DNA of 64,000 nucleotides from Leptodactylus fallax (lineage: Eukaryota > Chordata > Amphibia > Anura > Leptodactylidae), in contig CAMRHE010000157.1 of NCBI GenBank assembly GCA_947044405.1, forward strand, positions 952,501-1,016,500, written 5' to 3'. Below are positions 12,403-24,520 of the stretch, piece after piece. Under the pieces are notes generated by a model. It was not told the DNA's origin and did not search any database. It saw only the letters and a program-made list of their open reading frames with translations. How positions within the stretch are numbered: the stretch's first letter is position 1; every line of letters begins with the position of its first letter. A program made the translations under genes and the position numbers.

Positions 12403-14051
12403 CAGTCATATGAAAAAGTTTGGGCACCCCTATTAATCTTAATCATTTTTAGGTCTAAATATTTGGGTGTTTGCAACAGCCATTTCAATTTGATATATCT
12501 AATAACTGATGGACACAGTAATATTTCAGGATTGAAATGAGGTTTATTGTACTAACAGAAAATGTGCAATATGCATTAAACCAAAATTTGACCGGTGCAA
12601 AAGTATGGGCACCTCAACAGAAAAGTGACATTAATATTTAGTAGATCCTCCTTTTGCAAAAATAACAGCCTCTAGTCGCTTCCTGTAGCTTTTAATCAGT
12701 TCCTGGATCCTGGATGAAGGTATTTTTGATCATTCCTCTTTACAAAACAATTCCAGTTCAGTTAAGTTTGATGGTCGCCGAGCATGGACAGCCCGCTTCA
12801 AATTATCCCACAGATGTTCAATAATATTCAGGTCTGGGGAATGGGATGGCCATTCCAGAACATTGTAATTGTTCCTCTGCATGAATGCCTGAGTAGATTT
12901 GGAGCTGTGTTTTGGATCATTGTCTTGCTGAAATATCCATCCCCGGCGTAACTTCAAATTCGTCACTGATTCTTGTACATTATTCTCAAGAATCTGCTGA
13001 TACTGAGTTGAATCCATGCGACCCTCAACTTTAACAAGATTCCCGGTGCCGGCATTGGCCACACAGCCCCAAAGCATGATGGAACTTCCACCAAATTTTA
13101 CAGTGGGTAGCAAGTGTTTTTCTTGGAATGCTGTGTTTTTTTGACGCCATGCATAACGCCTTTTTGTATGACCAAACAACTCAATCTTTGTTTCATCAGT
13201 CCACAGGACCTTCTTCCAAAATGAAGCTGACTTGTCCAAATGTGCTTTTGCATACCTCAGGCGACTCTGTTTGTGGCGTGCTTTCAGAAACGGCTTCTTT
13301 TGCATCACTCTCCTATACAGCTTCTCCTTGTGCAAAGTGTGCTGTATTGTTGACCGATGCACAGTGACACCATCTGCAGCAAGATGATGCTGCAGCTCTT
13401 TGGAGGTGGTCTGTGGATTGTCCTTGACTGTTCTCACCATTCTTCTTCTCTGCCTTTCTGATATTTTTCTTGGCCTGCCACTTCTGGGCTTAACAAGAAC
13501 TGTCCCTGTGGTCTTCCATTTCCTTACTATGTTCCTCACAGTGGAAACTGACAGGTTAAATCTCTGAGACAACTTTTTGTATCCTTCCCATGAACAACTA
13601 TGTTGAACAATCTTTGTTTTCAGATCATTTGAGAGTTGTTTTGAGGAGCCCATGATGCCCCTCTTCAGAGGAGATTCAAATAGGAGAACAACTTGCAATT
13701 GGCCACCTTAAATACCTTTTCTCATGATTGGATACACCTGGCTATGAAGTTCAAAGCTCAGTGAGGTTACAAAACCAATTTTGTGCTTCAGTAAGTCAGT
13801 AAAAAGTAGTTAGGAGTATTCAAATCAATAAAATGATAAGGGTACCCAAATTTTTGAACCGGTCAAATTTTGGTTTAATGCATATTGCACATTTTCTGTT
13901 AGTCCAATAAACCTCATTTCAATCCTGAAATATTACTGTGTCCATCAGTTATTAGATATATCAAATTGAAATGGCTGTTGCAAACACCCAAATATTTAGA
14001 ACTAAAAATGATTAAGATTAATAGGGGTGCCCAAACTTTTTCATATGACTG
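12403..14051 (-). mobile_element. Full-length Tc1/mariner element, copy A (1649 bp)
   Basis: Flanked by the TA target duplication (12401-12402 and 14052-14053). Its terminal inverted repeats begin CAGTCATATGAAAAAGTTTG and run about 210 bp on each side (roughly 12403-12616 and 13838-14051). It carries one transposase gene on the minus strand. Copy B at 35775-37423 has exactly the same length, 1649 bp, with no net indel, so both are recent members of one family. Confidence 0.95.
12730..13653 (-). CDS. Tc1-type DD34E transposase, C-terminally truncated by a TGA (copy A)
   Basis: Cut-and-paste transposase that binds the terminal repeats and inserts at TA. I chose the internal start MGSSKQLSNDLKTKIV at 13653 because family members begin with a similar M-x-x-S/K-K-x(3)-DL-K/R block; an upstream in-frame ATG at 13698 would add 15 unlikely residues. 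Residues 1-110 hold two helix-turn-helix modules (KKLSQRFNLSVSTVRNIV) and the GRPRK AT-hook-like motif near residue 60. The catalytic triad is visible: D in WTDETKIELFG, D in [11 protein letters not shown] in LNIIEHLWD. The frame stops at TGA (12730-12732) after CKEE. The same frame continues through SKIPSSRIQ to a TAA at 12631-12633, giving the usual 340 residues, so the product is 33 residues short. No other break. Activity is not determinable. Confidence 0.9.
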   Translation of the reverse strand: MGSSKQLSNDLKTKIVQHSCSWEGYKKLSQRFNLSVSTVRNIVRKWKTTGTVLVKPRSGRPRKISERQRRRMVRTVKDNPQTTSKELQHHLAADGVTVHRSTIQHTLHKEKLYRRVMQKKPFLKARHKQSRLRYAKAHLDKSASFWKKVLWTDETKIELFGHTKRRYAWRQKNTAFQEKHLLPTVKFGGSSIMLWGCVANAGTGNLVKVEGRMDSTQYQQILENNVQESVTNLKLRRGWIFQQDNDPKHSSKSTQAFMQRNNYNVLEWPSHSPDLNIIEHLWDNLKRAVHARRPSNLTELELFCKEE

Positions 14052-14053
14052 TA

Positions 14054-16466
14054 TATTTAATTGTCAGCTGAGCTATAGAGTCAGTGGTGACTAGCTGCTA
14101 TAATGTCTCCCATAAATAGCACACAATGGGAGAGATTTATGAAGACCAGAGTTTTGAATGCGAGTCTTCTGACTTGGACTAGCCCACTGTGGTACTGGTG
14201 AATCCCCTGTTGGGCCCCCCGCTGCTTTTTTAATAGGCCGTTACCAGCTGGATTAAGGGGCCTCCTGTGCTGCATATTACGTTATTGTATCGAAATGTGA
14301 TGTTCGGTGCACAGGGCCCCCTCAAGGGTAAAGCGGAAGCAGAGGAAGCTGTGGGCTGGAACAGGGATTGGTAAGTGAATTCAGCCGGTTCTCTCTGCTT
14401 CTGTGATCCAGTTGTATTTTTAACAACTGGATCGGCATATCTGGGGAAAAATGGAGTCCCAACCCAGTTCCGACACTCTACAACTTGTAGGCCCCAGGCC
14501 ACATTAGGCCAGTAGCCTACAAACTGCGTGGCATAAGAGGTAAGTATTGGTAATTACCTATCTGCTACCTGATCCACTCCTCCCTGCTCCAGGCACACTG
14601 TTGTGATATCATGTGCAGCTAGGGCAGGAAGCAGAGAGACAGAGCTGAACCAGGGAGCTTACAGGTAAATAATGAGCTAAGTCCGCTGTATGGGAAGCCA
14701 GTGAACAGGCCACTATATGGCAAATACAGTGGCCCCTTCACTGATCCACCATACAGAGATCCCTGCACTGGTTCCCCCCCCATAGGTGACTCATTCTTCC
14801 CTGGTCCCCCCATTCCATATGGAAATCAATGATGGTGGCATTATATTGTGTGGGGGCAGTGATGAGGGCCAATATCCTGTGGGGGGACATTTAAGTGTGT
14901 GGGGCATTAGGAAGGAATATTAATGGGGTTGTTCATGAAACGGGGAGCAGAGAGGTTTAAAATTAGAAAAAAACATAAAGCATACTCCCTTGTCACCACT
15001 GCCCCGATGTTTGCCGCCAGTGTCCACTCAGTCTTATGTCAGCTCCTCATTGTGAGCTCTTGTGCCTCATGTGACCACTGAGAGCAATCAGTGACCTCAG
15101 GGGTCGCTGGAGAGGGACCAATGACATCACTCACATACATCACACCAGTGCCTTACCAGAAGCTGTTGAGGCTACTATTTAGTCTCAATGGTCATATGAG
15201 GCGCAAGACGCACGGCGAGAAGAAATCTGCTCGAGACTGAATGGACACTGGCTACAGACAAGGGATTATCCACCTTTCTAATATTGATGGCCTATCTTCA
15301 GAAAAAGCCATCAATATTACATCTGGTGGGGTCTAACAGCTGGGACCCAAGTAGATCAGCTTTTCCGAGACAGCATGGCTACCAGTAATGTTAGCAATTC
15401 CAGGAGCCACACAGCTTGCTCGCCGTGCAATGTGTAGCGATGGGTTTAGGTATTGCAGTGGTGCACATCGTATGGAAGGTGAAGAGAAAACTGGCGGAAA
15501 TGATGATAAATCTGACGGGGCCAGGAAAGTGGCATGATTTTCTATGTCTGGCATACCAGTAGTAGTAGGGTCGCCTCCTAGAATCAATTCCACTGGTGGA
15601 CCCTAGACATCCCAGTCCGACACTGCCAGTCTTCATATATCTCCTGAGCTGGGAGAGAGTACACCTGATTTATGAGAAGACTCACCCTCCACCGGGGTCA
15701 TGTGCTTGCACTGAAATCTGGTGCATGTCCTGGCATTGATTTCATTTCATTGACGTCATTTGCGCCATTTTTCGGATGTGAATGATAATAAATGTGATGA
15801 GGCCAGAGTACACCCTTGCCATGCTCCCTCTTCGGAAAGTGGTTTGTGTGACATGAAAAAAGCACCAGTTGTGCCATTTTTTTCCCGAATTTGTACAAAC
15901 AATAATAAATCTCAACTAAAGAGAAGAGGAGATTCTATAGAACATTCTTATCAGTAGCGGTATTGAGGACATTATATAGCAGTACTGAATAGGTTAGCCA
16001 TGAATAAACCACTGTGATGGGACATAAAACTTACCAGAGCCAGCAGCAGTACAGTATGTGCATGTGTATTACTCTCTGCAGCTCCTCCTCCACCTTCCTT
16101 CCCCTATGCTCCAAAAATACAATAGTTCCATGGGCAGAAGCAGCCTGCTGCGATTAATGGGGTATACTCATCTTAAGAATTTGTGGCATAGCTACAGGAT
16201 ATGCTATAAATGCCTGATAGGTGCAGGTCCCACCTCTGCTAATTCATAGCCATCACTTTCTCCATAGCATTCAATCTCCATTGAAGACTATGGAAGTTAC
16301 ATGAAGGTCAGAATACTGTTTCTTGGCTCTTTACATAACTCTCATTGGCTTCAACAGACCCACACACCTCTCAATTGAACTCTATGGAGACTGTGGTAGT
16401 AGTATTTTGGCATACAGTGGTGCGACCCACATCTATCAGTAATTTATGACATATCTAGTGCCATAA
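14054..16466. other. Repeat-fragment-rich stretch without a gene
   Basis: No coding evidence. The CAGTCCGACACTGCC end at about 15617-15631 recurs inverted as GGCAGTGTCGGACTGG near 17736-17751, marking a dispersed repeat. A mirrored pair TTGATGGCCT / AAAGCCATCAATATTAC occurs around 15283-15320. These look like fragments of small TTAA-type repeats with unclear ends. Confidence 0.45.
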
Positions 16467-16773
16467 TTAAAAGGAGGCTGTCAGGAGAAAGATTAGTATA
16501 GGTGGCTTTGCTATTCTGTATTACAGCTCCATTTTCATAAAAATCGGTATTTTATTGTTATACAAATTATCCAAAAAATGCTTTAATTGTGTTTCTTCTC
16601 ATGCTAGGGCTTCACTCTCCACTCTAGATAATCACCCCTAACTTCCACCCACATCTGCCACCTATTGCTTGAGTGGCATCTACCATTTTCTCACACTTTG
16701 GAAAGTGTAGAAGCAACCCTACAAGGTACTGTCAATAACTGATACTGATTTACCTGCAACAGATTCCCTTTAA
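16467..16773. repeat. TTAA-flanked MITE, AGGGAACC-like family
   Basis: TTAA at 16467-16470, then AAGGAGGCTGTCAGGAG. The far end reads CTGCAACAGATTCCCT before TTAA at 16770-16773. The end resembles those of 1306-1922 and 49139-50098. A Harbinger-like MITE starts at the very next base. Confidence 0.55.
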
Positions 16774-17037
16774 GGCTGGGGCCTCACATGGTGTAAATAC
16801 TGCGAATCCCATCCACACATTGCAGAAAAATATTCACAGTGGACACACTGCGATTTCGAAAACCATTGTGGTATTGGAAATCGCAGCATGCCAATTATAC
16901 CTAGGGAAATGTCAGCGGTTTCCCTATGAGGTAAAATGGAAGCAGAAAAGCGCTGCGGGAAAAACCACGATGTGTTGCCGCCACGGTTTTTCCTGCAGTA
17001 CTTTTTTTGCTGTGGCCCGCTACATGGGGCCTTAGCC
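16774..17037. repeat. Harbinger-like MITE, copy 2 of 3, opposite orientation
   Basis: Ends GGCTGGGGCCTCACATG and TACATGGGGCCTTAGCC. The order of internal blocks is reversed relative to 10465-10789 and 25397-25687. The left flank is TAA; the right flank (AGA) no longer matches. Confidence 0.6.
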
Positions 17038-18044
17038 AGAGATGGGAGTGCTCCTTTAATTAGTAATTCAGAATGTGTAAACATTATTAGACACTGGCTT
17101 ATGTTGCAGTGCATGTATTAACAACGGCGCCACTTATATTCTGGGTGACTGCAATTTACATAATAAAGTCTCTAACTGTGTTAATTCGTCAGTAAGTGTT
17201 CCAGTCTTTTATTTATTTCCATGTCTGCTAAAAGCTTGGGGCATGACCTGCACAGCTCTGGCATTCCAAAATGCCATCTGACTCCTTCTTCTGAAACACA
17301 GATCTATTAGTTCTTAGATTCTTAGAATGCTTAGCACCGAGTGGGAGTATTTCGAAATAAAAATCACTATATGACATTATGTACTGATTAAGGAAGGCAA
17401 CTTATTCCAGCAAGAAGGTACTGTGACATGGTGATAGATATATTTAATTCCTTTATATTTCATTGCCTATACTTTGAATAGCAACAGTGACAGTACAGTA
17501 GACAGTTACATACTGCCGCAATGGTTTCTGTACAAATTTATACAATGCTTTGCTGTACCCAATAGGAACTGAAGGTTTGTGGAAATGGGAAGGCACTCAG
17601 TCTGACAGATAGGGACACAATGGTAATGTAAGCACACAGACTTGTTATCTGAGAAAAGTGACCAGGAGACCAGTCTGCAGTTTGAAAAGATATTAATTTA
17701 ATACACGCCTCTTGGTCTGGAGTGAACATTGACAGGCAGTGTCGGACTGGAGAGACCAGGGTCAACCAGTAGAATTCATGCGGCTATATGCAAATATTAC
17801 CTGACACTCGTTCGCTAATTCCTGAAATGTCACCAACGTAATTTATTTTTCTTTAGTATCTAGTTGCCTAATCTTAGTCTTTGCTTCTGATTGTTTCTAT
17901 CCTGGGGTCCTATCAGTAGTCTGCTGTCTATCTCTTGTCTTGGACTAGATGCTCTTAGCTCTTTGAGTCAGTGATATGTGTCCACACACCAGCAGACCTC
18001 AGGCAGCAGAAAGACTCTTCAATGCTCCCCAATTTCCCCCCACT
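17038..18044. other. About 1 kb without a recognised element
   Basis: AT-rich, with short open frames only. It includes the GGCAGTGTCGGACTGG repeat end near 17736 that matches the inverted one near 15620. Confidence 0.4.
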
Positions 18045-18155
18045 AACAGTATGATGCTCCCAAGTGCCCTTCAACATAGCATAATGGTCCACAGTGGCTC
18101 TTACACACAGTATAATGCTCTCCAGTGGCCCCCACTTATTTTATAAGGCTCCCAA
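18045..18155. repeat. Short diverged minisatellite related to the array at 53916
   Basis: Roughly three units of the form AGTATAATGCTC(C)..AGTGGCCC.., spaced about 37 bp. The wording (ACACAGTATAATGCTC, CAGTGGCCCC) matches the 30-bp array at 53916-54311 with T for C changes. It is followed at 18162-18240 by a GAGGCGGCTGCCTCAGGCAGC segment, whose TGCCTGAGGCGG core also appears near 52471. Confidence 0.5.
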
Positions 18156-18565
18156 ATCAGCGGCGCACCTATAACGAGGGGAAGTGAGGCGGCTGCCTCA
18201 GGCAGCGCTATCTGTGACAACCTAGGGAGGACGGCATTTTGACAGTTTATTTAACTGAAACCAGCCCAAGACAAGCCGCTTTAAAAAAAACACGCCGAGT
18301 GGGACCTGTCCTGTGCTGGCTTAGAAGTGTAGGCAGGGGAGGAAAGAGGATAGCCAGAAGGGAGCTCGAGGTGCCTGCAGCTGCAGATAAAGTTTACTCA
18401 CCCATCCACGCTCCTGTCCAGGCCGTCCTCCGCTGCTGCTGCTGCTACACTTACGATACAAAGCTGAAGAATTCTAGAATGCTGTATGTAGTGTTCCAGT
18501 GTTCTTCAGCGTTGTGGTATAAGTGTAGCTGCGCAAGCATCCTGGAGTTGGGGTTAAAAAAAAAT

Positions 18566-18955
18566 GAGGTCATATACTGTGTGGGGACCATAAAAAAGGG
18601 GTCGGATACTGTTGGGGGCAAAAAAAGGATCATATATTGTGGGGGTTAAAAAAAGGTGGTCATATACTGTGTGATGAACCAGAAAAGGGCGTCATATACC
18701 ATGTGTGTGGGGGGGCAGAAAAAGGGGGTCATATACCGTGTGTGTTGGGGGGGGCAGAAAAAGGGGGTCATATACCATGTGGGTTGCCAGAAAAAGGGGG
18801 TCATATACCATGGGGGGGCCATAAAAAGGGGTCAGATACTGTGTGCGGGGGGCAAAAAAGGGGTAATATATTGTGGGGTGGCCATAAGAATGAGGTCATA
18901 TACTGTGGGGGGGGGGGCTAAAAAAAAAGGGGGGTCATATATCTTCTGGGAAGCT
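18566..18955. repeat. G-rich minisatellite, about 12 units of 29-39 bp
   Basis: Each unit has the core GGTCATATACYRTG followed by a run of 4-12 G, then a (C)CA/GAAAAAG-type spacer. Units vary mainly in the G and A run lengths. Strong strand asymmetry: G-rich on plus. Apparent open frames here (for example 18637-18921) are only the repeat read through and I do not call them genes. Confidence 0.85.
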
Positions 18956-18991
18956 AAAATATATATTAAAGCAATTAGAACATATACTGGA

Positions 18992-19741
18992 TGTGAAAGA
19001 TCTCGCCTTGCCAAGCTGTTTGGCACACCTGCGACCAACCTTCTTTACTTCCCACTCACACCCTGAGAGTGGACCAGGTCATATGATAATACGAAACAAT
19101 CTTTTTAAATTTTATATATTTATTAACCCAAGTGGGTCAGTACTAAGCATTAACATATACAGAAATATATATCAATTACCAAGCAAAATACGGATAAAAG
19201 TAAAATACAGCACATCAAATAAAAAGGGGAATAACAGATAGAAAAATACCGGCACAGGTTGGTAGTCATTTTCTCTGAGCCCATGTGGTAGGCCTCAGGG
19301 TCCTTTCTTTAGCAAGTTATAAAAGCATGTCCCTCCTACATGCTAGCCAGACTTAGAAAACAAAAGGCTTCAGGCCTCAATGCTAGGCCGATGCACAGTT
19401 TACAGCAGGACGAGCTCTCACATCTTCTCCAAGATAAGACCTTCTTGCTGCCTCTTTGCTGAGTGACCAAGAACCTAGGTCTCCTTTCAGCATATGGCTA
19501 GTGCCCCACCCACACCTCCTCCCTCCTTCTTCCCTTTGCAGAATGTTGGGAGAGAAGGATGCCTTCCTAGGTGCTGGGAGAGATGTGTATCTGTGGGTGA
19601 ACTTAGGGTCACTGGCCTCTTGGTGCAATAACTGCTGGCTAGAAAGGGCCATCTCCCATGATATACACATAAAACCACTGAAGCATATCGTCCACAAATG
19701 TAAACACAAGAGAGTTTGTCTGACCCCAGCATTATCAAACA
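18992..19741 (-). mobile_element. Second solo LTR of the gypsy family
   Basis: Begins TGTGAAAGATCTCGCCTTG at 18992 and shares the AACCCAAGTGGGTCAGTA block (about 19121-19141), TACAGAAATATA, the TGCTGCCTCTTTGCTGA block also found in the solo LTR at 162-997, and an ATAAAACCACTGAAG block near 19670. It ends with GACCCCAGCATTATCAAACA. At 750 bp it is intermediate between the other two forms. Flanking 5-mers (CTGGA and TCTAG) do not match, so the TSD has decayed or my right edge is off by a few bases. Confidence 0.75.
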
Positions 19742-19865
19742 TCTAGTTTAGACTTTGATCTTTTAGGGTAGCTCATGAATTGTACAACAAGGTAAAGCTA
19801 AAGAAGTAAATTCTTTTAACTTTAATTCTTCAGTCAACCATATATTTGTTTTAATACCAGAATAC

Positions 19866-20216
19866 TCCCTGGGACACCTTTTGGGTACTCTGTGACCTAT
19901 AACTGCTGATGATATGACTTCCCCTAAAGCTTTCCCTGATGATACAGCTTATCCATTATCCTTTCTATTCCTTTCATTTTCCTTCCTTCTATTTCTTGTC
20001 TTGTATCCCCTCTTTCCTTTATTGTTGATATATGCGTCAAATTTCAGATCTATATGTTTCCTTATTACTCTTAGGGCACCACTGCACTCTCCTTTTTGCC
20101 TTATCTGGTTATTTTGTAGCATGGGTGTTATGTGCTTGTTTAATTTTGCCTTATCTTTGTTTCACTGTTTCAAAAACTTCAATAAAAAAATACAGTTAAA
20201 AAATAATAATAATGCT
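19866..20216 (+). mobile_element. Possible 5'-truncated L1-like 3' end
   Basis: A pyrimidine-rich run with repeated TTTCCTT / CTTGTCTTG wording ends in CAAAAACTTCAATAAAAAAATACAG and an A-rich tail with (AAT)n. AGAATAC occurs on both sides (19859-19865 and 20217-20223), a possible short TSD. No coding sequence remains. The classification is inference from 3' UTR style. Confidence 0.4.
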
Positions 20217-20223
20217 AGAATAC

Positions 20224-22599
20224 CCAAGAGGTAACACAAATGCTAAATTTAGCAGCTGAAAGTGCAGCTTTTGCCTATAAGATGTTATTGAAAAAAAGGG
20301 TACACTTTACTATATTGGGGGAATATACAACACATTGACATACATCTTTACTTGACCACATTTGTACGTCATCCTAGGTAACACCTAATGTAATTTTAAA
20401 TTAAGGTTGTGCGCATGATATTGGGGATCTATAGGCATTCTGTGCAGTACTGTATTATGCTGAAACTGTAAGTAAAAACTGTTCCATCTCATGCAAAATA
20501 ATGGAGGTATACATTTAGGGGTTGTTTCTAAGAATATTTCACAGATATATATAACAGATGTACCGATACTAAAGTGTACCAGTGTAGTTAAAAAAGTAAA
20601 AACATCCTTCCAGATTTATTACTACAACCAATGACATCACAGTATGTATCACGAGGATCTCCCAAGGGAGACAAATTCTATTTCATGGCATGCTGATAGA
20701 TCTTTGTGTTTTCTCTTATTGTCCTATAAATAATGAGACTTTTCAAAGACATCTCTGTTCTGCTTGGTCCCTTGTTTGGGCTGTGTGACAAATAGTTGAC
20801 TGTGTGGTATGGCATCCACACAGCAAAACAAATCAACATCCTAACAAATGAGAGACGTTCACAGCCAGCTCCATGAAGAAAATTATAATGAGCCCTCTCT
20901 CATCCCCTGGCATGAAGACAATTTCTTCTGTTTTCCAAGCCATTACAGGCCATATAAGGGAAGGAGACCAGATTCTGAATGTGCTCATATACTAGCCATG
21001 TTTTGCTTGTTTCTCTTTCTTAATTTACATTGATTTACATTCAATTACTAAGCTGAATGATACTAGTATTTGAAAAAATTGAAAAAGTACGTCCGGCAGG
21101 TTTTTTTACGCCCATTTTGCATCCATGAGGCAGTCATATTCATGGATCCATCATAAAGTCTATTGTCGGACGGACAAAAATAGGACATGTCAGGGACATA
21201 TGAAAAGACACATTTAAATAAATGTGTGTCATCTGCATGAGGCCTAAAGAGGGTCTGTAGCCACTCAGCAAGTGAGTGGTCTATTCACAGAAAGGGTTGT
21301 ACTTACATTAGGATATAATTCACAAATAAATAATACCAACCTATCAAGCAAAAGATATCACTGTCATATTTGGCATGAATGATCTCAGAAACAAGGAAAA
21401 TAGGGTTATTGATAAGAACATTATATAATATTTAGTGATATTACATCTCTAGAATAATTAGTGGTCTGACAGCCGATAGTAAGGAACTAGAAGCTGGAAG
21501 AAACATTCTTTCCATAGGTTAATGCATGGATGTGTACATATCACGTCTTTGATGTCTGCTTAGCATATACACTGGGAAATCCCTGGAGAACAGGCTGAAA
21601 TGGGCTCAAATACATCTGTGTACTGAAAAGAAAATTACATGGAATAGTGTCATAGACTACATTATTTCATACAACAGTGTATAGTAAAAGATGTATACTG
21701 AGCTATATACATTACTTGGGATCCCACGGTTAACAGATGTAACAATATGGCATCTCACAGACATCCATCAGACATATCAGAGTTTATCATATAAGTCAAA
21801 TAGACCATTAATGTCACATGAACATGGCTTCACATGTATTATAAAGGTCCTTTTTACAGGTGAAACATAAAATAATGTGTTTTCCTGGAAAAACTGCAAT
21901 AACATCAAAAATTGTGACAAAATGCATGTATTTTTTCCATGCAGTTATGATAAGATTTTTGTCTGCCACACCATCTGGATACACCCTTCGAAGCCAAGCC
22001 ACTATATGCTAGATACTCTTCTACATTAGAACTTAAAAACCAGGGGTCGGTAGAAGTTCAGCCTTGGCTGTAGGAGCTTTTTGCCCTTGATATGGACTTA
22101 GATTGATTTTATCAGAAGCAGACACAGATAGATTACTCTAAGCAGCACTATAAATACTGCCTTTGTTTGGCACATGTAGCTTCTGGGCCGAATGAGCCAT
22201 CATACAGCTTTATGTGTCCCTGGCACAGATTCACTTCACTGCCCTGCTTCATTGTATTTTACATGTCTGCAGCTATATTTATATTAAGGAAATGAAAAGT
22301 ATTTTTTTGGTTCTGTATTTTTTGAGTTTGTGCCTGTTGGGGGCCTGTCCGTGCCCCCTCTTATCATGTACTGTCATATAAATACAGATACTTTGCTGTG
22401 CCTAATTAAGAGTAACATACAGTATGGTGCCTACATAAGTATTATACATTCACCTAAATAACAATGTGTATAGTGGCCACCACCATACAGAACAAAAATA
22501 ATATACCGTGGTGCAAAACCTAAGCAGCAATGCCACACAATGCCTAAGCAAATGCTAACACAGTTGTGAAAACATACCAACATATGGTCATTAAATAAC
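20224..22599. other. About 2.4 kb without a recognised gene
   Basis: AT-rich. A GTCCGGCAGG / GTCGGACGGACAAAAATAGGACATGTC stretch at about 21090-21210 looks like a small repeat fragment. Nothing else is recognised. Only short open frames. Confidence 0.4.
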
Positions 22600-22891
22600 A
22601 ACTCTGTATGTATGTATATCTGCTCTTATTTATGTATGTGGGCAATACACAGCAACACTAAGTTATCTTATTGTTACCATTTATCATTTTCTATGTATGT
22701 GGGCACTGTACAATATTACTTCTCTTATGCTGTGTACATATTGGCACTGTATAGTAACACTTCTTTTGTCTTTTGTATATATGGGCAATGCATAGTACCA
22801 CATCTCTTACCTGTGTGTATGGACACTGTACAGTATGATACCTGTGCGATATGGACATTGCACAGGTATCATTTCACTTATCTTGTGTATA

Positions 22892-24520
22892 CAGTACCTT
22901 GCGAAAGTATTCGGCCCCCTTGAACTTTTCAACCTTTTGCCACATTTCAGGCTTCAAACATAAGGATATAAAATTTAAATTTTTTGGTGAACAATCAACA
23001 AGTAGGACACAATCGTGAAGTGGAACAAAATTTATTGGATATTTTAAACTTTTGTAAAAAATAAAAAACTGAAAAGTGGGGCGTGCCAAATTATTCGGCC
23101 CCCTTAAATTAATATTTTGTAGCGCCACCTTTTGCTGCCATTACAACTGCAAGTTGCTTGGGGTATGTCTCTATTAGTTTTGCACATCGAGAGACTGAAA
23201 TTCTTGCCCATTCTTCCTTGGAAAACAGCTCGAGCTCAGTGAGGTTGGATGGAGAGCGTTTGTGAACAGCAGTTTTCAGCTCTTTCCACAGATTCTCGAT
23301 TGGATTCAGGTCTGGACTTTGACTTGGCCATTCTAACACCTGGATACGTTTATTTGTGAACCATTCCATTGTAGATTTTGCTTTATGTTTGGGATCATTG
23401 TCTTGTTGGAAGATAAATCTCCGTCCCAGTCTCAGGTCTTTTGCAGACTCCAACAGGTTTTCTTCCAGAATGGTCCTGTATTTGGCTCCATCCATCTTCC
23501 CATCAATTTTAACCATCTTCCCTGTCCCTGCTGAAGAAAAGCAGGCCAAAACCATGATGCTGCCATCACCATGTTTGACAGTGGGGATGGTGTGTTCAGG
23601 GTGATGAGCTGTGTTGCTTTTACGCCAAACATATCATTTTGCATTGTGGCAAAAAAGTTCGATTTTGGTTTCATCTGACCAGAGCACCTTCGTCCACATG
23701 TTCGGTGTGTCTGCCAGGTGGCTTGTGGCAAACTTTAAACGAGACTTTTTATGGATATCTTTGAGAAATGGCTTTCTTCTTGCCACTCTTCCATAAAGGC
23801 CAGATTTGTGCAGTGTACGACTGATTGTTGTCCTATGGACAGACTCTCCCACCTCAGCTGTAGATCTCTGCAGTTCATCCAGAGTGATCATGGGCCTCTT
23901 GGCTGCATCTCTGAACAGTCTTCTCCTTGTTTAAGATGAAAGCTTAGAGGGACAGCCGGGTCTTGGTAGATTTGCAGTGGTCTGATACTCCTTCCATTTC
24001 ATTATGATCGCTTGCACAGTGCTCCTTGGAATGTTTAAAGTTTGGGAAATCTTTTTATATCCAAATCCGGCTTTACACTTCTCCACAACAGTATCACGGA
24101 CCTGCCTGGTGTGTTCCTTGGTCTTCATGATGCTCTCTGCGCTTTAAACAGAACCCCGAGACTATCACAGAGCAGGTGCATTTATACGGAGACTTGATTA
24201 CACACAGGTGGATTATATTTATCATCATCAGTCATTTAGGACAACATTGGATCATTCAGAGATCCTCACTGAACTTCTGGAGTGAGTTTGCTGCACTGAA
24301 AGTAAAGGGGCCGAATAATATTGCACACACCACTTTTCAGTTTTTTATTTTTTACAAAAGTTTAAAATAACCAATAAATTTCGTTCCACTTCACAATTGT
24401 GTCCCACTTGTTGTTGATTCTTCAGCAAAAAATTAAAATTTTATATCTTTATGTTTGAAGCCTGAAATGTGGCAAAAGGTTGAAAAGTTCAAGGGGGCCA
24501 AATACTTTCGCAAGGCACTG
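22892..24520 (-). mobile_element. Full-length Tc1/mariner element, copy C (1629 bp), second family
   Basis: Ends CAGTACCTTGCGAAAGTATTC and its inverse CGAAAG/ACTTTCGCAAGGCACTG. TA duplications at 22890-22891 and 24521-24522. The terminal inverted repeats extend about 200 bp (the GCCACATTTCAGGCTTCAAAC box occurs near both ends). The family differs from copies A/B and D/E/F/G in both termini and transposase. Confidence 0.95.
23109..24128 (-). pseudogene. Tc1-type transposase with two in-frame stops (copy C)
   Basis: The frame is continuous from ATG at 24126-24128 to the natural stop at 23109-23111 (340 codons including stop), with no frameshift but two nonsense codons. These are TAA at 23931-23933 (after KLSS, at the end of the DNA-binding half) and TGA at 23634-23636 (after FCHNAK, between the first and second catalytic residues). 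Visible: the helix-turn-helix YKKISQTLNIPRSTVQAII, D in LWSDETKIELF, D in [11 protein letters not shown], and E in LNPIENLWKE. It normally makes a TA-targeting DDE transposase; this copy cannot make the full protein. The right 2/3 is otherwise clean through the C-terminal AAKGGATKY. Confidence 0.93.

Noticed and set aside
14230..14502. Possible small gene on the minus strand (90 codons)
   Set aside because: Lies in repeat-like sequence without motif or conservation evidence.
18239..19066. Open frames of 94-136 codons
   Set aside because: Mostly the G-rich minisatellite read through; composition follows the repeat unit.
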